From Gracilaria gracilis (Eukaryota > Rhodophyta > Florideophyceae > Gracilariales > Gracilariaceae): a stretch of DNA of 64,000 bases. Each line of letters starts with the position of its first letter. Within the stretch, counting starts at the first letter, position 1. Positions 18,483 to 28,726 of this stretch are shown here, piece by piece. The stretch covers positions 62,001 through 126,000 of the forward strand of contig JARGSG010000197.1 in assembly GCA_030374805.1 (NCBI GenBank), in the 5' to 3' direction. The notes beneath the pieces are model-generated. The model was not told the origin of the DNA. It made no database searches and saw only the letters and a program-made list of their open reading frames with translations. A program made the position numbers and the translations under genes.

Positions 18483-20738
18483 TTAGGCCAAGTAGTGATA
18501 TGTCTGCGGGTTGTTTGCATCTCGTTCCAGGTACTCGCGTTCAAGAAGTGACTCTATTCGTTTCTTCACGTCGCCAGGCTTGTGTGGAAATCGCAGCTGA
18601 TTATATATTTCCGAAAGCAGCGCGGTATGTTGCAATGTGCGTCTTGTCTTCATAATTCGTACAACAGCGGCATCGATTTGGTAGTTTCTTTCTTGGAACA
18701 CCTTTTCTGTCGTGGCGGCATTCTCCTCTACAGTTTCCTTCATTTGAATAGCATTGATCTTCAGTTTTGTTAGGCGATGTGTGAACTTCTTGTTAAATAC
18801 AAAAGAGTCGGTAGTCGAAACACGGGGACCCTTGGGTTTCTTTTGCAACACCCTAGCTTTCCCGCAAGCAAGCGATAAGAGGGTTCGCTTCAGGGGTTGT
18901 TCGTCAATTCCAGTTGCTTCGGCAATATCAGGGTAGGTTATCTCATCAACGTCGTTGAAGAGAACCATCACAATAGTTTGATACAAGGACAGCTGCAAGA
19001 TCTTGATTCCCTCCGGAAAATTTGCATTCACAGTGCATGAGCCATCAACATGCTGCCAAGCCAGTTTACGACCGTTGTGCTTGGTGAGATAAAAGTTCTT
19101 GAAGACCTCTTGACAATCCATAAGCGATTGAGGCAACTTGACGTTTGAGGGCTGAGTGCTAAGCGGCCATCGAGCAGCTTCCAAGACGAAAACATTGAGA
19201 TCAACGCCTTTGGCTAACTTTATCTTCGATACCCTATGCGTTCGGAAACTCTGCATAAGATCCTTGCTTGCATCGACATCCTTGAACATGGCTTCCAGCT
19301 TTAACGTGAACTGCGGCCCGCATTCCTGTTTTAGTTTGGAAATCATACTCTTTTCGAGATCTAAACTAGCAGACTTGTCATAGAGCAAACGCTTTGCAAG
19401 ATCCTTGTTATAAAAGGCCTCAAACACGTCCTTTCCATCGATAAAGCGGAAAAGGGTAAGCGCCCTATCCAATGTAGACTCCAGTTGTTCCTCAGAGAAG
19501 CCTTTGTTACCCGTGCGCAGAATACCGTCCACAAACTTGGCAATGAGTTCCGCAGGCTTGTTCTCGCGCGCATTTACAAACGACTCGAACGCAAAATTGA
19601 TAGCAATGTTGAAGGCCTCCGTGCCATCAAACGAGTAGTTAACAAGGTCATCGAGCCTGGACTTGAGGTTGAGCAAGGCCTGAACCATTTCGGGGTCCTT
19701 TGACTTGTCCATGACAATAGCGCGACCGACCTTTTTGACGTAGTCGATAAGGCGCGTTTTCATGAGCTCATTGGGCGAATCAGAGTCTGGCGGCATGTGA
19801 TCACTGGCGCGTGACAGCACGACGTAACAACGCTTGAGGTCATCCTTGCGGTGGTTATCGCACATGGAGCTGAAGCCATTATCAAGCAACGTCAAGACGT
19901 GGTCCGACACGAGGCGCTTCTCAACGGTGGAAATGAGCGGATTACGCGTTCGGGGATCAAGCGTTCTGAGCGCGCGCTGAGACTCGTCCAGAATGCGATG
20001 CTCGGCGTGCTTGAGATAGGCCGGGACGTCGCGCGACGCGATGAGATTGCGCGATTCGTTGCGATAATAGGCATCGGTGGCGGCCAGAAAGGGCTTCTCA
20101 AAGGCGTGGTCGTAGGTGGCGATGGCGGAAAACATGAGCAGCAAGTTGCGAATGAGCGAGACGTCAACAGCGTCGCCATCACGCTCGCTGTTGATGAGCG
20201 ACAGCAGACAGTTGACGGTGTGGGTCTGCAGGTTGGGGGCGGTGGAAAAGTGCGAACGGAATAAAAGAAGGCCCATGTCCCAAAAGGACCTGGCGTCCGG
20301 GTGGGCGGCATGCACGATGTAGGTGCGATCCAAGTAAAGAAAGATCTGTCGTATGCGCAGCATATGGGCGCAAAAGGCCTGCCATTCGTTGAGCACGGCG
20401 TCCAGAAAGGCGCGTTCGCCGGCGCGCACGGCGGTGAGCTTGGACACGGCGGCGCCGATATGGCGGTCGCAGGCGTCCTTCAACGCGGCGTACAGCGCGG
20501 GTGCGTGGCGGTGCAGCACCACGTCGTGCACATGACCGTACAGCTCCTCCAGCGACGCGGGGATGGGGCGGCTCTGATGCACGGCGTCCACGGCCGGCTG
20601 TAGGTGCGTGGTCCACGCGTGGCGGAACAGCTGCGGCGGCGCGGACGGCTTGCGCTCATACGCGCGGATGCGCAGCTTTCTGGGCGCCGCGGCGCGGGAA
20701 GCCGTGCCGTTGCGGCCAGTGTGCGCGCCGCTGGCCAT
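18483..20738 (-). CDS. CUL4: Cullin-4-type ubiquitin ligase scaffold
   Basis: 751 residues from the ATG at 20738. The N-terminal cullin repeats are followed by the cullin homology block EAFYNKDLAKRLLYDKSASLDLEKSMISKLKQECG, here given by ends: F-Y-N-K-D-L-A-K-R-L-L starting near 19420 and K-Q-E-C-G near 19328. The RING-partner binding strand is LQLSLYQTIVMVLFN. The winged-helix end has YQIDAAVVRIMKTRRTL, whose Lys is the neddylation site, then KKRIESLLEREYLERD and the terminal HYLA. These end blocks match CUL4, which pairs with DDB1 in nuclear ubiquitin ligases. It is head-to-head with the KEA gene, 328 bp apart. Confidence 0.93.
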   Translation of the reverse strand: MASGAHTGRNGTASRAAAPRKLRIRAYERKPSAPPQLFRHAWTTHLQPAVDAVHQSRPIPASLEELYGHVHDVVLHRHAPALYAALKDACDRHIGAAVSKLTAVRAGERAFLDAVLNEWQAFCAHMLRIRQIFLYLDRTYIVHAAHPDARSFWDMGLLLFRSHFSTAPNLQTHTVNCLLSLINSERDGDAVDVSLIRNLLLMFSAIATYDHAFEKPFLAATDAYYRNESRNLIASRDVPAYLKHAEHRILDESQRALRTLDPRTRNPLISTVEKRLVSDHVLTLLDNGFSSMCDNHRKDDLKRCYVVLSRASDHMPPDSDSPNELMKTRLIDYVKKVGRAIVMDKSKDPEMVQALLNLKSRLDDLVNYSFDGTEAFNIAINFAFESFVNARENKPAELIAKFVDGILRTGNKGFSEEQLESTLDRALTLFRFIDGKDVFEAFYNKDLAKRLLYDKSASLDLEKSMISKLKQECGPQFTLKLEAMFKDVDASKDLMQSFRTHRVSKIKLAKGVDLNVFVLEAARWPLSTQPSNVKLPQSLMDCQEVFKNFYLTKHNGRKLAWQHVDGSCTVNANFPEGIKILQLSLYQTIVMVLFNDVDEITYPDIAEATGIDEQPLKRTLLSLACGKARVLQKKPKGPRVSTTDSFVFNKKFTHRLTKLKINAIQMKETVEENAATTEKVFQERNYQIDAAVVRIMKTRRTLQHTALLSEIYNQLRFPHKPGDVKKRIESLLEREYLERDANNPQTYHYLA

Positions 20739-21066
20739 GGCGACGGGTGGAGCGACGGCGAACACAAACTTGAAGAGATATCCTACTCCTAAACTTTTAC
20801 GTCCGCCACCGCCAAGCGCAGCTACCAGCACCTTCGCAAGTTATAGTACATATATAGCTACGCTTCCACCAAACGCGCGCGCGCCGCAGCGCCGCCGCCT
20901 GACAGCGGCTTACACAGCGCGCGCGCCGTGGGCGCAGCTCGCGCGCGCGAAGCGGCTCGGCCCCCAGCTGCGAGCTGCGGCGGCGGCGTCAGCGGCAGCG
21001 TCAGCGGCGGCGGGAGAGACACTAGAGGCCCGCGCGCGCGCAGCTCGCTTTGCCGCTTCGCCCGAC
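20739..21066. promoter_or_regulatory. Bidirectional promoter, CUL4 and KEA
   Basis: 328 bp between divergent starts. An AT-rich island with TATAGTACATATATAG lies near 20841-20857; the KEA side is GC-rich with GCGCGC runs. Confidence 0.5.
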
Positions 21067-23580
21067 ATGGCTCCGTCGAGTGCGGCGTTTGTGGCCGCGC
21101 TTCCGCTGCGTCGCCGCCATGCCGCCGCGTCGCGCATCGCGCCGCCGAGCCGCCGCCTGCGTCGCCGCGCCGCCGTAAGCGCGCGCGCGCGCGCGAGCGC
21201 CGATGGCGCCAGCCAAGGCGGCGGCGACGGCGGTGGTGGTGGCGGCGACGGCGGTGGTGGTGGCGGTGCGGCGTGGTGGCGGCGCGCGTTTACGGTGGCC
21301 GCGATTGCGGCGCAGGTGATGCGGCCCGCGCCGCTGCGCGCGCTGCGCGAGCATGAGCTGCCGCCGCTCGCGCACGGCACCGCCACGCTTACGGCCAGCG
21401 CGTCGCGGCGCGTGGTGGTGGCGGATGCCATCGCCGTCACGCCGGCGCCCGAGAAGCGCGCCGATGAGCGCGACGTCTCTTCGACGCCGTCCACGCTCAA
21501 TCTGTCGCTGTTGAAGACGTTGCCGGCGCGCATTGAACGCCTGCGATTGTCGCTGCTGTCGTTCGTACAGCACTCGGAAGACTCGCATCAACACGCCGTC
21601 AACGACGCGCTCGTGCTGCTCATTGCCACCGTCATCATCATCCCGCTCGCGAGGCGCTTGGGCATCTCGCCCATTCTGGGCTTTTTGGCCGCTGGCGTCG
21701 CGCTGGGGCCGAATGGCTTCGCGCTTGTCAATGACGTGCGCACCACAAAGGCGCTTGCCGAGCTGGGCGTCGTCTTCTTTCTGTTCGAGATGGGGCTGGA
21801 GCTTTCAACGTCCAAGCTCAACTCGCTGCGCGCCGATGTGTTTGGCTTAGGCACCGCGCAGTTCTTCATCACGGGCGCCATCATCACCGCGTCTGCCATT
21901 GCGGCGGGTATCACGTCGCAGGCTGCCATTATCGTTGGCGCCGCGCTTGCGCTCAGTTCGAGCGCCTTTGTGCTGCAGCTTCTGTCGGAGCGCGGCGAAG
22001 TTGGTACCCGTTTCGGCCGCGCCGCCTTTGGAATCCTGCTCTTTCAAGACCTGGTGGTCGTGCCGGTGCTCGTGCTTATTCCTTTGCTTGCCGGCTCGGG
22101 CGCGCCGGCCGCTGTGTGGCGCGCCGTAAGTGTGGCTAGTGTCAAGGCCGTGTTGGCGCTGGCTTTCATCATCTTCATGGGTAATAACGCCTTGCAGCCC
22201 ATCTTTCGCTTTGTGGCGCGCGCTAGAAGTCCGGAAGCATTCATTGCCGTCATCCTGCTCACCGTGTTGGGCACGTCCTCTCTCACGCAGATGCTCGGAT
22301 TGAGCGACACTCTAGGAGCCTTTTTGGCCGGTGTTATGCTGGCGGAGACCAAGTTTAGGCATCAGGTGGAGGCTGATATCAAGCCCTTCCGAGGTATTTT
22401 GCTTGGTTTGTTCTTCATGACGGTTGGCTTTTCAATTGATCTCAATCTCGCATGGGCCAATATGAGCAAGGTGGTGTCCCTAGTATCTGGCCTGTTGGCC
22501 ATTAAGGCCAGTGTTATTGCTGCTGCCGGTGTTGCTTTTGGACTAAGTGTCGGATCTGCTCTACGAACCGGGCTGCTTCTCTCTCAGGGAGGCGAGTTTG
22601 CCTTTGTCATCTTTGGCCTTGGACTATCGGTTGGTGTGTTGCCTGCCGATCTCAGTCAGTTATTGCTGCTTGTAGTGGCCATCTCTATGGCTGTAACGCC
22701 GCTCTTGGCTGCCATCGGGCGACAAATATCATCCCAGTTGGAGAAGAAGAGGGGCCTCATCGGTGTGCGCATGGAAGATGCGGACACCGCTGATGCTCGC
22801 GATTTTGTCATGGTAGCCGGCTGGGGCCGCGTCGGCCAGTCTGTTTGTGAAATGCTCGATGCCAAGCTTGTGAGGTACATGGCGTTCGACATGTCTCCCA
22901 CACGAGTCATTGACGCGCGTAATAAGGGCCTGCCGGTATTCTTTGGCGATGCTTCCCGTCCTGAGGTGTTGCGCGCAGCTGGCGTTGAAAGAGCCCGTGC
23001 TCTTGTTGTCACGCTCGATGACCCAGAACAGGCGCTGAGAGCCGTTCAGAACATTCGCAGAGAATTTGAAGGAGTCAAGGTGTTCTGCCGCGCTCGAGAT
23101 GCGAAACATCAGAAACTGTTGCAGGCTGCTGGGGCTACCGCTATCGTACCTGAGCTACTGGAGGCCTCGCTCCTTCTAGGTGGCGCTGTTCTCCTGGACT
23201 ATGGAACGCCCATGGATGAAGTTAATTCTTTAGTGGAGGAGGCAAGATCAGAGAACCTCGCAGAGATTGGAGTGGCTGATAACGTAACTGCCACCATTGG
23301 TTCAGCGTTCAAGGAGTCGAGATCACGAACAATTCATGAACAAGAACAAAAGCCCACAGAGCCTGTTGTGGAGGAAGATGATGAGAGCGAAGAACCTGAG
23401 CTTGTTCCCCTTGAATCTGATGTTAAGAGTGAGGATATCCCGCTCGCTTCGACTAGTACTGACAACACTGAGGACATCTATGAGCCTGCAGAGCAAGTGA
23501 ACGGGCCAGCAGATGATGGTGTGGTTCAAGGAAAGAAAGCTGCCGTTGTGGAAGATCTAGAATCAGATTCAGTAAGGTAA
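21067..23580 (+). CDS. Plastid KEA-type K+/H+ antiporter (CPA2 with TrkA-N)
   Basis: 837 residues from the ATG at 21067; the open frame upstream runs into the CUL4 gene and is not coding. Residues 1-50 form a transit peptide (MAPSSAAFVAALP, then Arg-rich, VSARARASADG), followed by a Gly tract. About 12 membrane spans at roughly 180-560 make the Na/H exchanger (CPA2) domain, with LARRLGISPILGFLAAGVALGPNG. A TrkA-N/RCK domain at about 578-690 has the nucleotide loop VAGWGRVGQ. A long acidic tail follows. The layout is that of plant KEA antiporters of envelope (KEA1/2) or thylakoid (KEA3); the short N-terminal region favours KEA3, tuning proton motive force. Confidence 0.92.
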   Translation: MAPSSAAFVAALPLRRRHAAASRIAPPSRRLRRRAAVSARARASADGASQGGGDGGGGGGDGGGGGGAAWWRRAFTVAAIAAQVMRPAPLRALREHELPPLAHGTATLTASASRRVVVADAIAVTPAPEKRADERDVSSTPSTLNLSLLKTLPARIERLRLSLLSFVQHSEDSHQHAVNDALVLLIATVIIIPLARRLGISPILGFLAAGVALGPNGFALVNDVRTTKALAELGVVFFLFEMGLELSTSKLNSLRADVFGLGTAQFFITGAIITASAIAAGITSQAAIIVGAALALSSSAFVLQLLSERGEVGTRFGRAAFGILLFQDLVVVPVLVLIPLLAGSGAPAAVWRAVSVASVKAVLALAFIIFMGNNALQPIFRFVARARSPEAFIAVILLTVLGTSSLTQMLGLSDTLGAFLAGVMLAETKFRHQVEADIKPFRGILLGLFFMTVGFSIDLNLAWANMSKVVSLVSGLLAIKASVIAAAGVAFGLSVGSALRTGLLLSQGGEFAFVIFGLGLSVGVLPADLSQLLLLVVAISMAVTPLLAAIGRQISSQLEKKRGLIGVRMEDADTADARDFVMVAGWGRVGQSVCEMLDAKLVRYMAFDMSPTRVIDARNKGLPVFFGDASRPEVLRAAGVERARALVVTLDDPEQALRAVQNIRREFEGVKVFCRARDAKHQKLLQAAGATAIVPELLEASLLLGGAVLLDYGTPMDEVNSLVEEARSENLAEIGVADNVTATIGSAFKESRSRTIHEQEQKPTEPVVEEDDESEEPELVPLESDVKSEDIPLASTSTDNTEDIYEPAEQVNGPADDGVVQGKKAAVVEDLESDSVR

Positions 23581-24164
23581 TAGTGACGTTACAATGCTTG
23601 AACCGAGCAGTGGCTCACCAGTTGTACCAGTTTCATGCATGCAGCTTAACTTTTCTATTTCTTCGCAAAGTTAGTAATCATGATCGATATCAACGCACGA
23701 AATTTTGGTAGCCCATATCTTCGACTCGATGACGCGCATTGGGCACGTCTTCGTTCGAAAATTTTGTTAGTTGTGCATGAGCCTGCGGCAACGTCGGACA
23801 GCAACCGATGTGAACAGTGTCGGCATTCCTTGTTTATGTTTCTTTTCCTGTGCGTTTTTTACTACATGTAGCTTACTAGAGGAGATGTGTAGATTCGGGC
23901 CAAGGCGTTTTCAGATATACAATACAATATATAGGAATAATCGTGACCATTGTGTAAATTCATCGCCGCCTTCTTGGAACAAAAAGTATCTCAAGAGGCT
24001 GCTGAGGGGCAAATATGCGCGGGTCTCAAGTTCTCTTTTGCGTGCAATCCCTTTCTTGTAGACAGGAGTAAAGTTGGGCGAAGCAAGCCATCTGGGAGGT
24101 ATGAGGAAATAACCATGGGCATGCTTCACTCAATCTGCATAAAGCGGGAAAGAGCGCATGGCTC
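23581..24164. other. Convergent intergenic
   Basis: 584 bp between the KEA gene and G3P dehydrogenase. AT-richer than the neighbours. No gene or repeat supported. Confidence 0.4.
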
Positions 24165-25328
24165 TTACTCATCAAGATCATCCAATGCATCGGACGCATG
24201 CTCGTCGGGGAAGTCCACAATTGTCTCAATATCTGCGCCGTCATAAGCAATTTGGTAAATGAGCTTAATGAAAGGAAACTGTTGCACGCATTCATCACGT
24301 TGGAGGATTTTCATCACCTCCAGCACTGTGCTGGTGCCCTGCAGTTTCTGTCCTTTGAGCATTTCGTCTTCCAGTTCTTCCCACGAGCGTTTTCCGCGAG
24401 CTCTAGCAAAAGCTTCCGACACACGTCGATTGCGACCGCCCATGCACGTTGTGATCAGGTCTGCCAGGCCGCACGATTCCACCATTGTGGCATCATGAAT
24501 AGGCGCAAAGTATTTGCTGGCGAAGCGGTGCATTTCGAGCAATCCAATTCGAATCAAGGCTGCTTTGGTGTTGTTTCCCATGTCCAACGCATCACAGAAA
24601 CCAGCGCCAAGAGCAATGACGTTCTTGAGCGCACCAAACACCTGCACGGACTGCACATCCTTGATGAGACTGATACGGAAGTTGCGGTTATTGAACAGCT
24701 CAAAGAACACAATGGCGTTGTCAGCATTACTGTAGCCAATCGTGGACTCGCAGAACTTTCCCGCGGCGATTTCATTGGCAATGTTAGCACCGCTGAGAAC
24801 AGAAACATCGATGGAAAGCTCTTTGGTGATGATGTCTGTCATGAGAACGACGCCATTGTCGTTAAAGTCGATGCCCTTGATGAGCGAAATACCAATGGAG
24901 TCTGGGGCGATGTGTCCCTTAAGGGTCTTGCAGGCGCGAGGTAAAAACTGATGTGGAAGCACAAAAACAAAGACGTTACAATCATTGGCAGCGTCGAGTA
25001 AGTCGGGAACGGCAACGATATTGTCAGGTAGGCGATGTTCCGGCAGATACTTGACGTTGTAATGAGTTTCGTTGATGATTTCGGTTAACTTGTTGCCCTC
25101 AATCATTTCCTCGAAGACCCACATGTTGATGGTATCATGGTAATAGTCAAAGTTCTTGACGTTATTGGCGATGATTATGGCAGCAGCACTTCCCCAGTTT
25201 CCGGCACCTACGATACATATTTTCTTCATAGGAAGAAGCTCATCAGCAGAATCCTGACGAGAATGAGTTGGCGGAGGGGTGGCAAGGGAGCGCGCACCAG
25301 GCTCGGTACGAATTACAATTGGCGGCAT
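24165..25328 (-). CDS. GPD1: Glycerol-3-phosphate dehydrogenase (NAD+)
   Basis: 387 residues. Reduces dihydroxyacetone phosphate to sn-glycerol 3-phosphate with NADH. The Rossmann loop is CIVGAGNWGSAAA (38-50). Family blocks include FVFVLPHQFLP, SLIKGID, VLSGANIANEIA, FGALKNVIALGAGFCDAL carrying the catalytic Lys, NTKAALIRIGLLEM and CGLADLITTCMGGRN. The ATG at 25328 gives 33 residues before the fold; their Arg/Ser/Pro make-up could be a weak targeting signal. The start MKK at residue 34 is the alternative. G3P feeds glycerolipids and, in red algae, the osmolyte floridoside. A TACTAACGGTA site lies 87 bp upstream. Confidence 0.95.
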   Translation of the reverse strand: MPPIVIRTEPGARSLATPPPTHSRQDSADELLPMKKICIVGAGNWGSAAAIIIANNVKNFDYYHDTINMWVFEEMIEGNKLTEIINETHYNVKYLPEHRLPDNIVAVPDLLDAANDCNVFVFVLPHQFLPRACKTLKGHIAPDSIGISLIKGIDFNDNGVVLMTDIITKELSIDVSVLSGANIANEIAAGKFCESTIGYSNADNAIVFFELFNNRNFRISLIKDVQSVQVFGALKNVIALGAGFCDALDMGNNTKAALIRIGLLEMHRFASKYFAPIHDATMVESCGLADLITTCMGGRNRRVSEAFARARGKRSWEELEDEMLKGQKLQGTSTVLEVMKILQRDECVQQFPFIKLIYQIAYDGADIETIVDFPDEHASDALDDLDE

Positions 25329-26346
25329 CAGGAAAACACAGGGGGAAACTGAACAAGGAAGCAAAGCTGGGAAACAGGAAACGGGTCAAGAAGAAGAGAG
25401 GCGGCGGGTGGAGGTACTAACGGTACGAGGAACAACAGGAAGGGACCAGAAGTGAATTACGAAGGGAACACGAATTCGGCGCATATCATGATATGAAGAG
25501 CACCACATGAACAGGTGGAGCGCACGAGTTGCAAAAAGGTGGCGCAGCGCAAGCGAGTGAGCTCGGAGCGCATGCGTTACGTCATCAAGTGTGACGCTCT
25601 TCCAAGTGTGCGCAAGCAGCGGCTCAATCGCATAATGATTGGTCGATCGTGCAGAAGTGCGCTTGCACACAACCAATGAAAACGACCAATCGCCCGCGCT
25701 TGCTGCGCTGCGACGCTTCGCCGCGGGAAGCGCCGCGTGACTGGTCACGGAGGGTGGAATGACGGGTGCAGCCGCGCGTTGGGGAAGCAGCCGCGCCGGT
25801 CACCCGCGAGCCATTGTCTGCCATGTCTTCCAACCAAGAGCGTCTTCGTACCTCTGCTTCTTCTGCTTCAAACAGCCGTTCTACCGAATGTATTCAGTAG
25901 TGTGCTGGTCCGTTGATTTGCAGCAACGCCGATTGTGGCACGCCGCGCGCGACTGCCTTCGGGCGGGAGACTGAACAATCGAGGTGGAAAGAGTTTTGTC
26001 ATCTTTTTCCACGTTGAGAAAACAGATTCGGTGCAACTGGCTCCTTTCAGCCGTTCTTGTTCCTGTGAGCAACATCCAAGTGGACGGCAGCACATGCAAA
26101 ATTTGCAGAAAAGGTCACACTTCAACAAGTGCTTGTTGCGCACTTTCCGAAAATGTGACCAAAATGTGAGACCCTTTTCAATTTCGTCCTCGTGATTCAG
26201 CATTCGTGACCGCTCGATGCCAGCGCACTCTTCCGTCCAAGCGGAAAGGCAAGTAGAGTTAACTTACAACTCTTTATGAAGCTTCTTCCACAACTACCAT
26301 ACAACTCTTTTGAACAACTGGTGCTCCTTGTCAAAACAGCAATCAA
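25329..26346. other. Divergent region between GPDH and the RGG-box gene
   Basis: 1 kb. The GPDH side has the TACTAACGGTA site at 25415-25425. A 26-codon frame opens at the ATG 25824 (MSSNQERLRTS...) and ends at a TAG; it could be a first coding exon but no partner exon was found. A CxxC-x3-H-x5-C pattern read near 26094-26130 is one residue off a zinc knuckle. Confidence 0.35.
25415..25425 (+). promoter_or_regulatory. TACTAACGGTA, MYB-like site
   Basis: Variant of the recurring TACCAACGGTA motif, 87 bp before the GPDH ATG. It carries the AACGG core bound by R2R3 and three-repeat MYB proteins. Confidence 0.4.
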
Positions 26347-27717
26347 ATGAGCTTGCTCTTCCACCCTTCTGACAACAGTGTTCTAGATCTGAACCCTCTT
26401 TCCCCTCCGCCCCCGCAACATCCATCCCTCTCTTTCTTGCAGTCTTATCTTACATATCGCACGCGGCCCCCGTTTCGACCGTGTTCCACCACACCATACA
26501 CGCAGTATGATTCTTTCCTATTCACTCACCTAACCGCTCAACTATCTCAACTTTCGTCCGAAAACGTTCTGGACCTTTTATGTCTCTTTCCACCGTCCTC
26601 ACTACAAGACCATATCCATTCAATCCTCCCCTCTGTGAAGCCCTCACTCAGTCGCGTCGTTCGATCCCTCCATAATCGACTGCGAAACAATGATTTGTAC
26701 TTCGTTGCAGACAGTCTTCACATGCTTGCTTCTCTTGCGTCAGCAAGCGACAACACTCGTTCCGCAGTAATAGAAGCTCTATCCACCCGCTCACAAAGAG
26801 CCGATGCTGCAGACAAGGTGCAAGCGTGGCTACGAGAACTGGCAAACAAACCCGAGGGCGATGTATTCCCAAACGGTTTAACGCAGCGACAAATGTGCGT
26901 TGGCTTAGCCTCGCAGCTGCTCGACGCCTTGCTTTCACTGCCGCAGTTTGAACGCGTTGGGTACGTTCGTCTACACTCTTCTGATGCTCGTATAGAAGCT
27001 ACCATAGCTCGCGTGGCAAGCGTGCCTGTCACTCTGGCCCGTGCTGCGTTGCAGAAATTCGGCGGAGCTGATGCTGCAGTGGCAGCGTTGTTAGACGGCT
27101 GGAGACCACAAATCGGAAAAAGGGCTGAGAAGCATGAAAGCGCCAATCGAACTGTGGATTCACATCAGGTGCAGCGACGCATCGCAAGGGATGATGCTCG
27201 GCGACAGGCTGAAGAGGAACGAGAGGCTTCTACTGGACTGGCGGAGCTCGCAATCCAGACAGCTGGGGGAGGTGAGCGCGCTGGAAGTTCGTCGCAATGC
27301 GCCATTGATGATGTGGATCAGTACGCGGATATGGGCGATGACGTACCACTTGAAGGCGGCGTATCTCACTACCTCGCCCGTGATGACCATGAATCACTGG
27401 AAATTGATTTTCCGCCATTGTCATACAACAACAACGGGCGCAGTTTGAAAAGGGGCGGCGCTTCGTCCAGCACATCTACAGCGAGGCGACAGAGAGGTAA
27501 ACGAGGAGGAAGACAGGAAGATCGAAACGCCCAGAGCGCTGGACAGAATCGATCGAGAGAGGCGTCAGATGAGGGGAGGGACAGCGCACGTGCGGATGCA
27601 AGTTCGGGTCGTGGGGGTGGAAGGGGCCGCGGTCGTGGAAGGGGGCGTGGACGAGGGCGAGGTCGTGGCGCTAATCACGGGCGGAGAACGCGAGCTGTCA
27701 AGAAGCAGGGCGGCTAA
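26347..27717 (+). CDS. UBA/CUE-like protein with RGG box, function unknown
   Basis: 456 residues in one frame from the ATG at 26347. The N-terminal 220 residues are helical with a Pro-rich start. About 220-255 (ATIARVASVPVTLARAALQKFGGADAAVAALLDG) resembles a UBA or CUE ubiquitin-binding helix bundle. An acidic stretch (DDVDQYADMGDDV) follows, and the last 40 residues are an RGG/RG repeat ending in basic residues, typical of RNA-binding or arginine-methylated tails. The order helical domain, CUE-like, acidic, basic recalls ASCC2, but I cannot confirm it. Confidence 0.75.
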   Translation: MSLLFHPSDNSVLDLNPLSPPPPQHPSLSFLQSYLTYRTRPPFRPCSTTPYTQYDSFLFTHLTAQLSQLSSENVLDLLCLFPPSSLQDHIHSILPSVKPSLSRVVRSLHNRLRNNDLYFVADSLHMLASLASASDNTRSAVIEALSTRSQRADAADKVQAWLRELANKPEGDVFPNGLTQRQMCVGLASQLLDALLSLPQFERVGYVRLHSSDARIEATIARVASVPVTLARAALQKFGGADAAVAALLDGWRPQIGKRAEKHESANRTVDSHQVQRRIARDDARRQAEEEREASTGLAELAIQTAGGGERAGSSSQCAIDDVDQYADMGDDVPLEGGVSHYLARDDHESLEIDFPPLSYNNNGRSLKRGGASSSTSTARRQRGKRGGRQEDRNAQSAGQNRSREASDEGRDSARADASSGRGGGRGRGRGRGRGRGRGRGANHGRRTRAVKKQGG

Positions 27718-28599
27718 ACTGCTGCTACAACGTGCTGACTGTTGCATACATTACCAGAGACTGCGAAGCGAGAATAGTCGTGGTAGGTGCGAAGTTGGTA
27801 GCTGTAGCTGTCTAGTTTCGTATGTGGTATACATGCAGAGCTGTTGAAGCTGGTGGGGGGGTAGGAGGATGTCGCGCTCGAGAAACTGGTGAAAGTGTCG
27901 CAGCATGTGTCTCGCGTGACTCTAGACAGATTGTCCCTGGCGCGTTGTTTATATCAGTGCTGATTCCGCTCCAGAAGGTTTTCTTTTTCGGCGTTTAAAG
28001 CGAGTGTTTAAACGCTCACGCACAGTATTCTGGGATTCGGACGAGGGACAGATGCAAAGTCTGCGTGCAAGTCATAACTTGCGCAAAAGCAGAAGCGACG
28101 ATGCTGACGTTGAGCTCAGCGCTTCGGTTTTGCACGCGGACACGTCCGATTTCGCTCACCAAGCATTTGTCGTGCATGGCGGCGACGATGATGACCGGCG
28201 GAAGATGAACTGTCAGAGGGCATATGATAGAAACTCAAGCCTCGAGCTGGATAGCGGCAGGTGAGTCGCCATAGATAACAGCTGATTGCTTGGTGGTGAA
28301 GAATTGCTAGAGCAGATAGTGCACGCGCATGTGCGCCAGTTGCAGCGAGTCGAATCGTAGTGCAAGTGGCGCCGCGAAGATGCACGGCAGCCACGAGATC
28401 GGCACAATCAATTGTGTTGGTGTTGGTTTACGGAACGCCACTCAAATATCGGAAAAAGTGACAATTCGCATCCGAAGCGATGCGCTGGCCGCCGCGAGAT
28501 AGTTTGCATCGACGAACGACAACCGCTGTTTTGCGGCGCTTCGCTTGTGTGGTCAAACAGCCGTGTCGCTGCGCTTGCTGTCCATCTTGGTGTGCCAAG

Positions 28600-28606
28600 T
28601 ATAAAT
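28600..28606 (+). promoter_or_regulatory. TATA box of SHMT
   Basis: TATAAAT, 121 bp before the ATG, in a GC-balanced context. Confidence 0.5.
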
Positions 28607-28681
28607 CTGCCTTGTTCCTCTTCGACTTCATTCTCCCTTCCTGCCTCCTTCGCACTCCCCCTTCTTGCCGCTGCCGTTCGT

Positions 28682-28714
28682 CTCCGCATCGCCTCCGCAT
28701 CGCCTCCGCATCGC
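28682..28714. repeat. 11-bp repeat in SHMT leader, three copies
   Basis: Perfect CTCCGCATCGC repeated three times, ending 13 bp before the ATG. Confidence 0.85.
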
Positions 28715-28726
28715 CTCGCTCCCATC

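Larger units (their letters stand above)
27718..28726. other. Intergenic upstream of SHMT
   Basis: 1 kb. TATAAAT at 28600-28606 lies about 120 bp before the SHMT ATG. An 11-bp unit CTCCGCATCGC is repeated three times at 28682-28714 in the likely 5' leader. No gene supported. Confidence 0.5.

Noticed and set aside
20608-21066. Extended N terminus for the KEA antiporter
   Set aside because: It overlaps the CUL4 coding start antisense and the shared promoter; the transit peptide begins at 21067.
25824-25901. Short ATG frame (MSSNQERLRTS..) as a first exon
   Set aside because: No matching downstream exon with clear splice sites could be found; noted only in the intergenic entry.
26070-26170. 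Zinc-knuckle-like CxxC-H-C pattern
   Set aside because: Spacing is one residue short of CCHC and there is no surrounding gag-like sequence.
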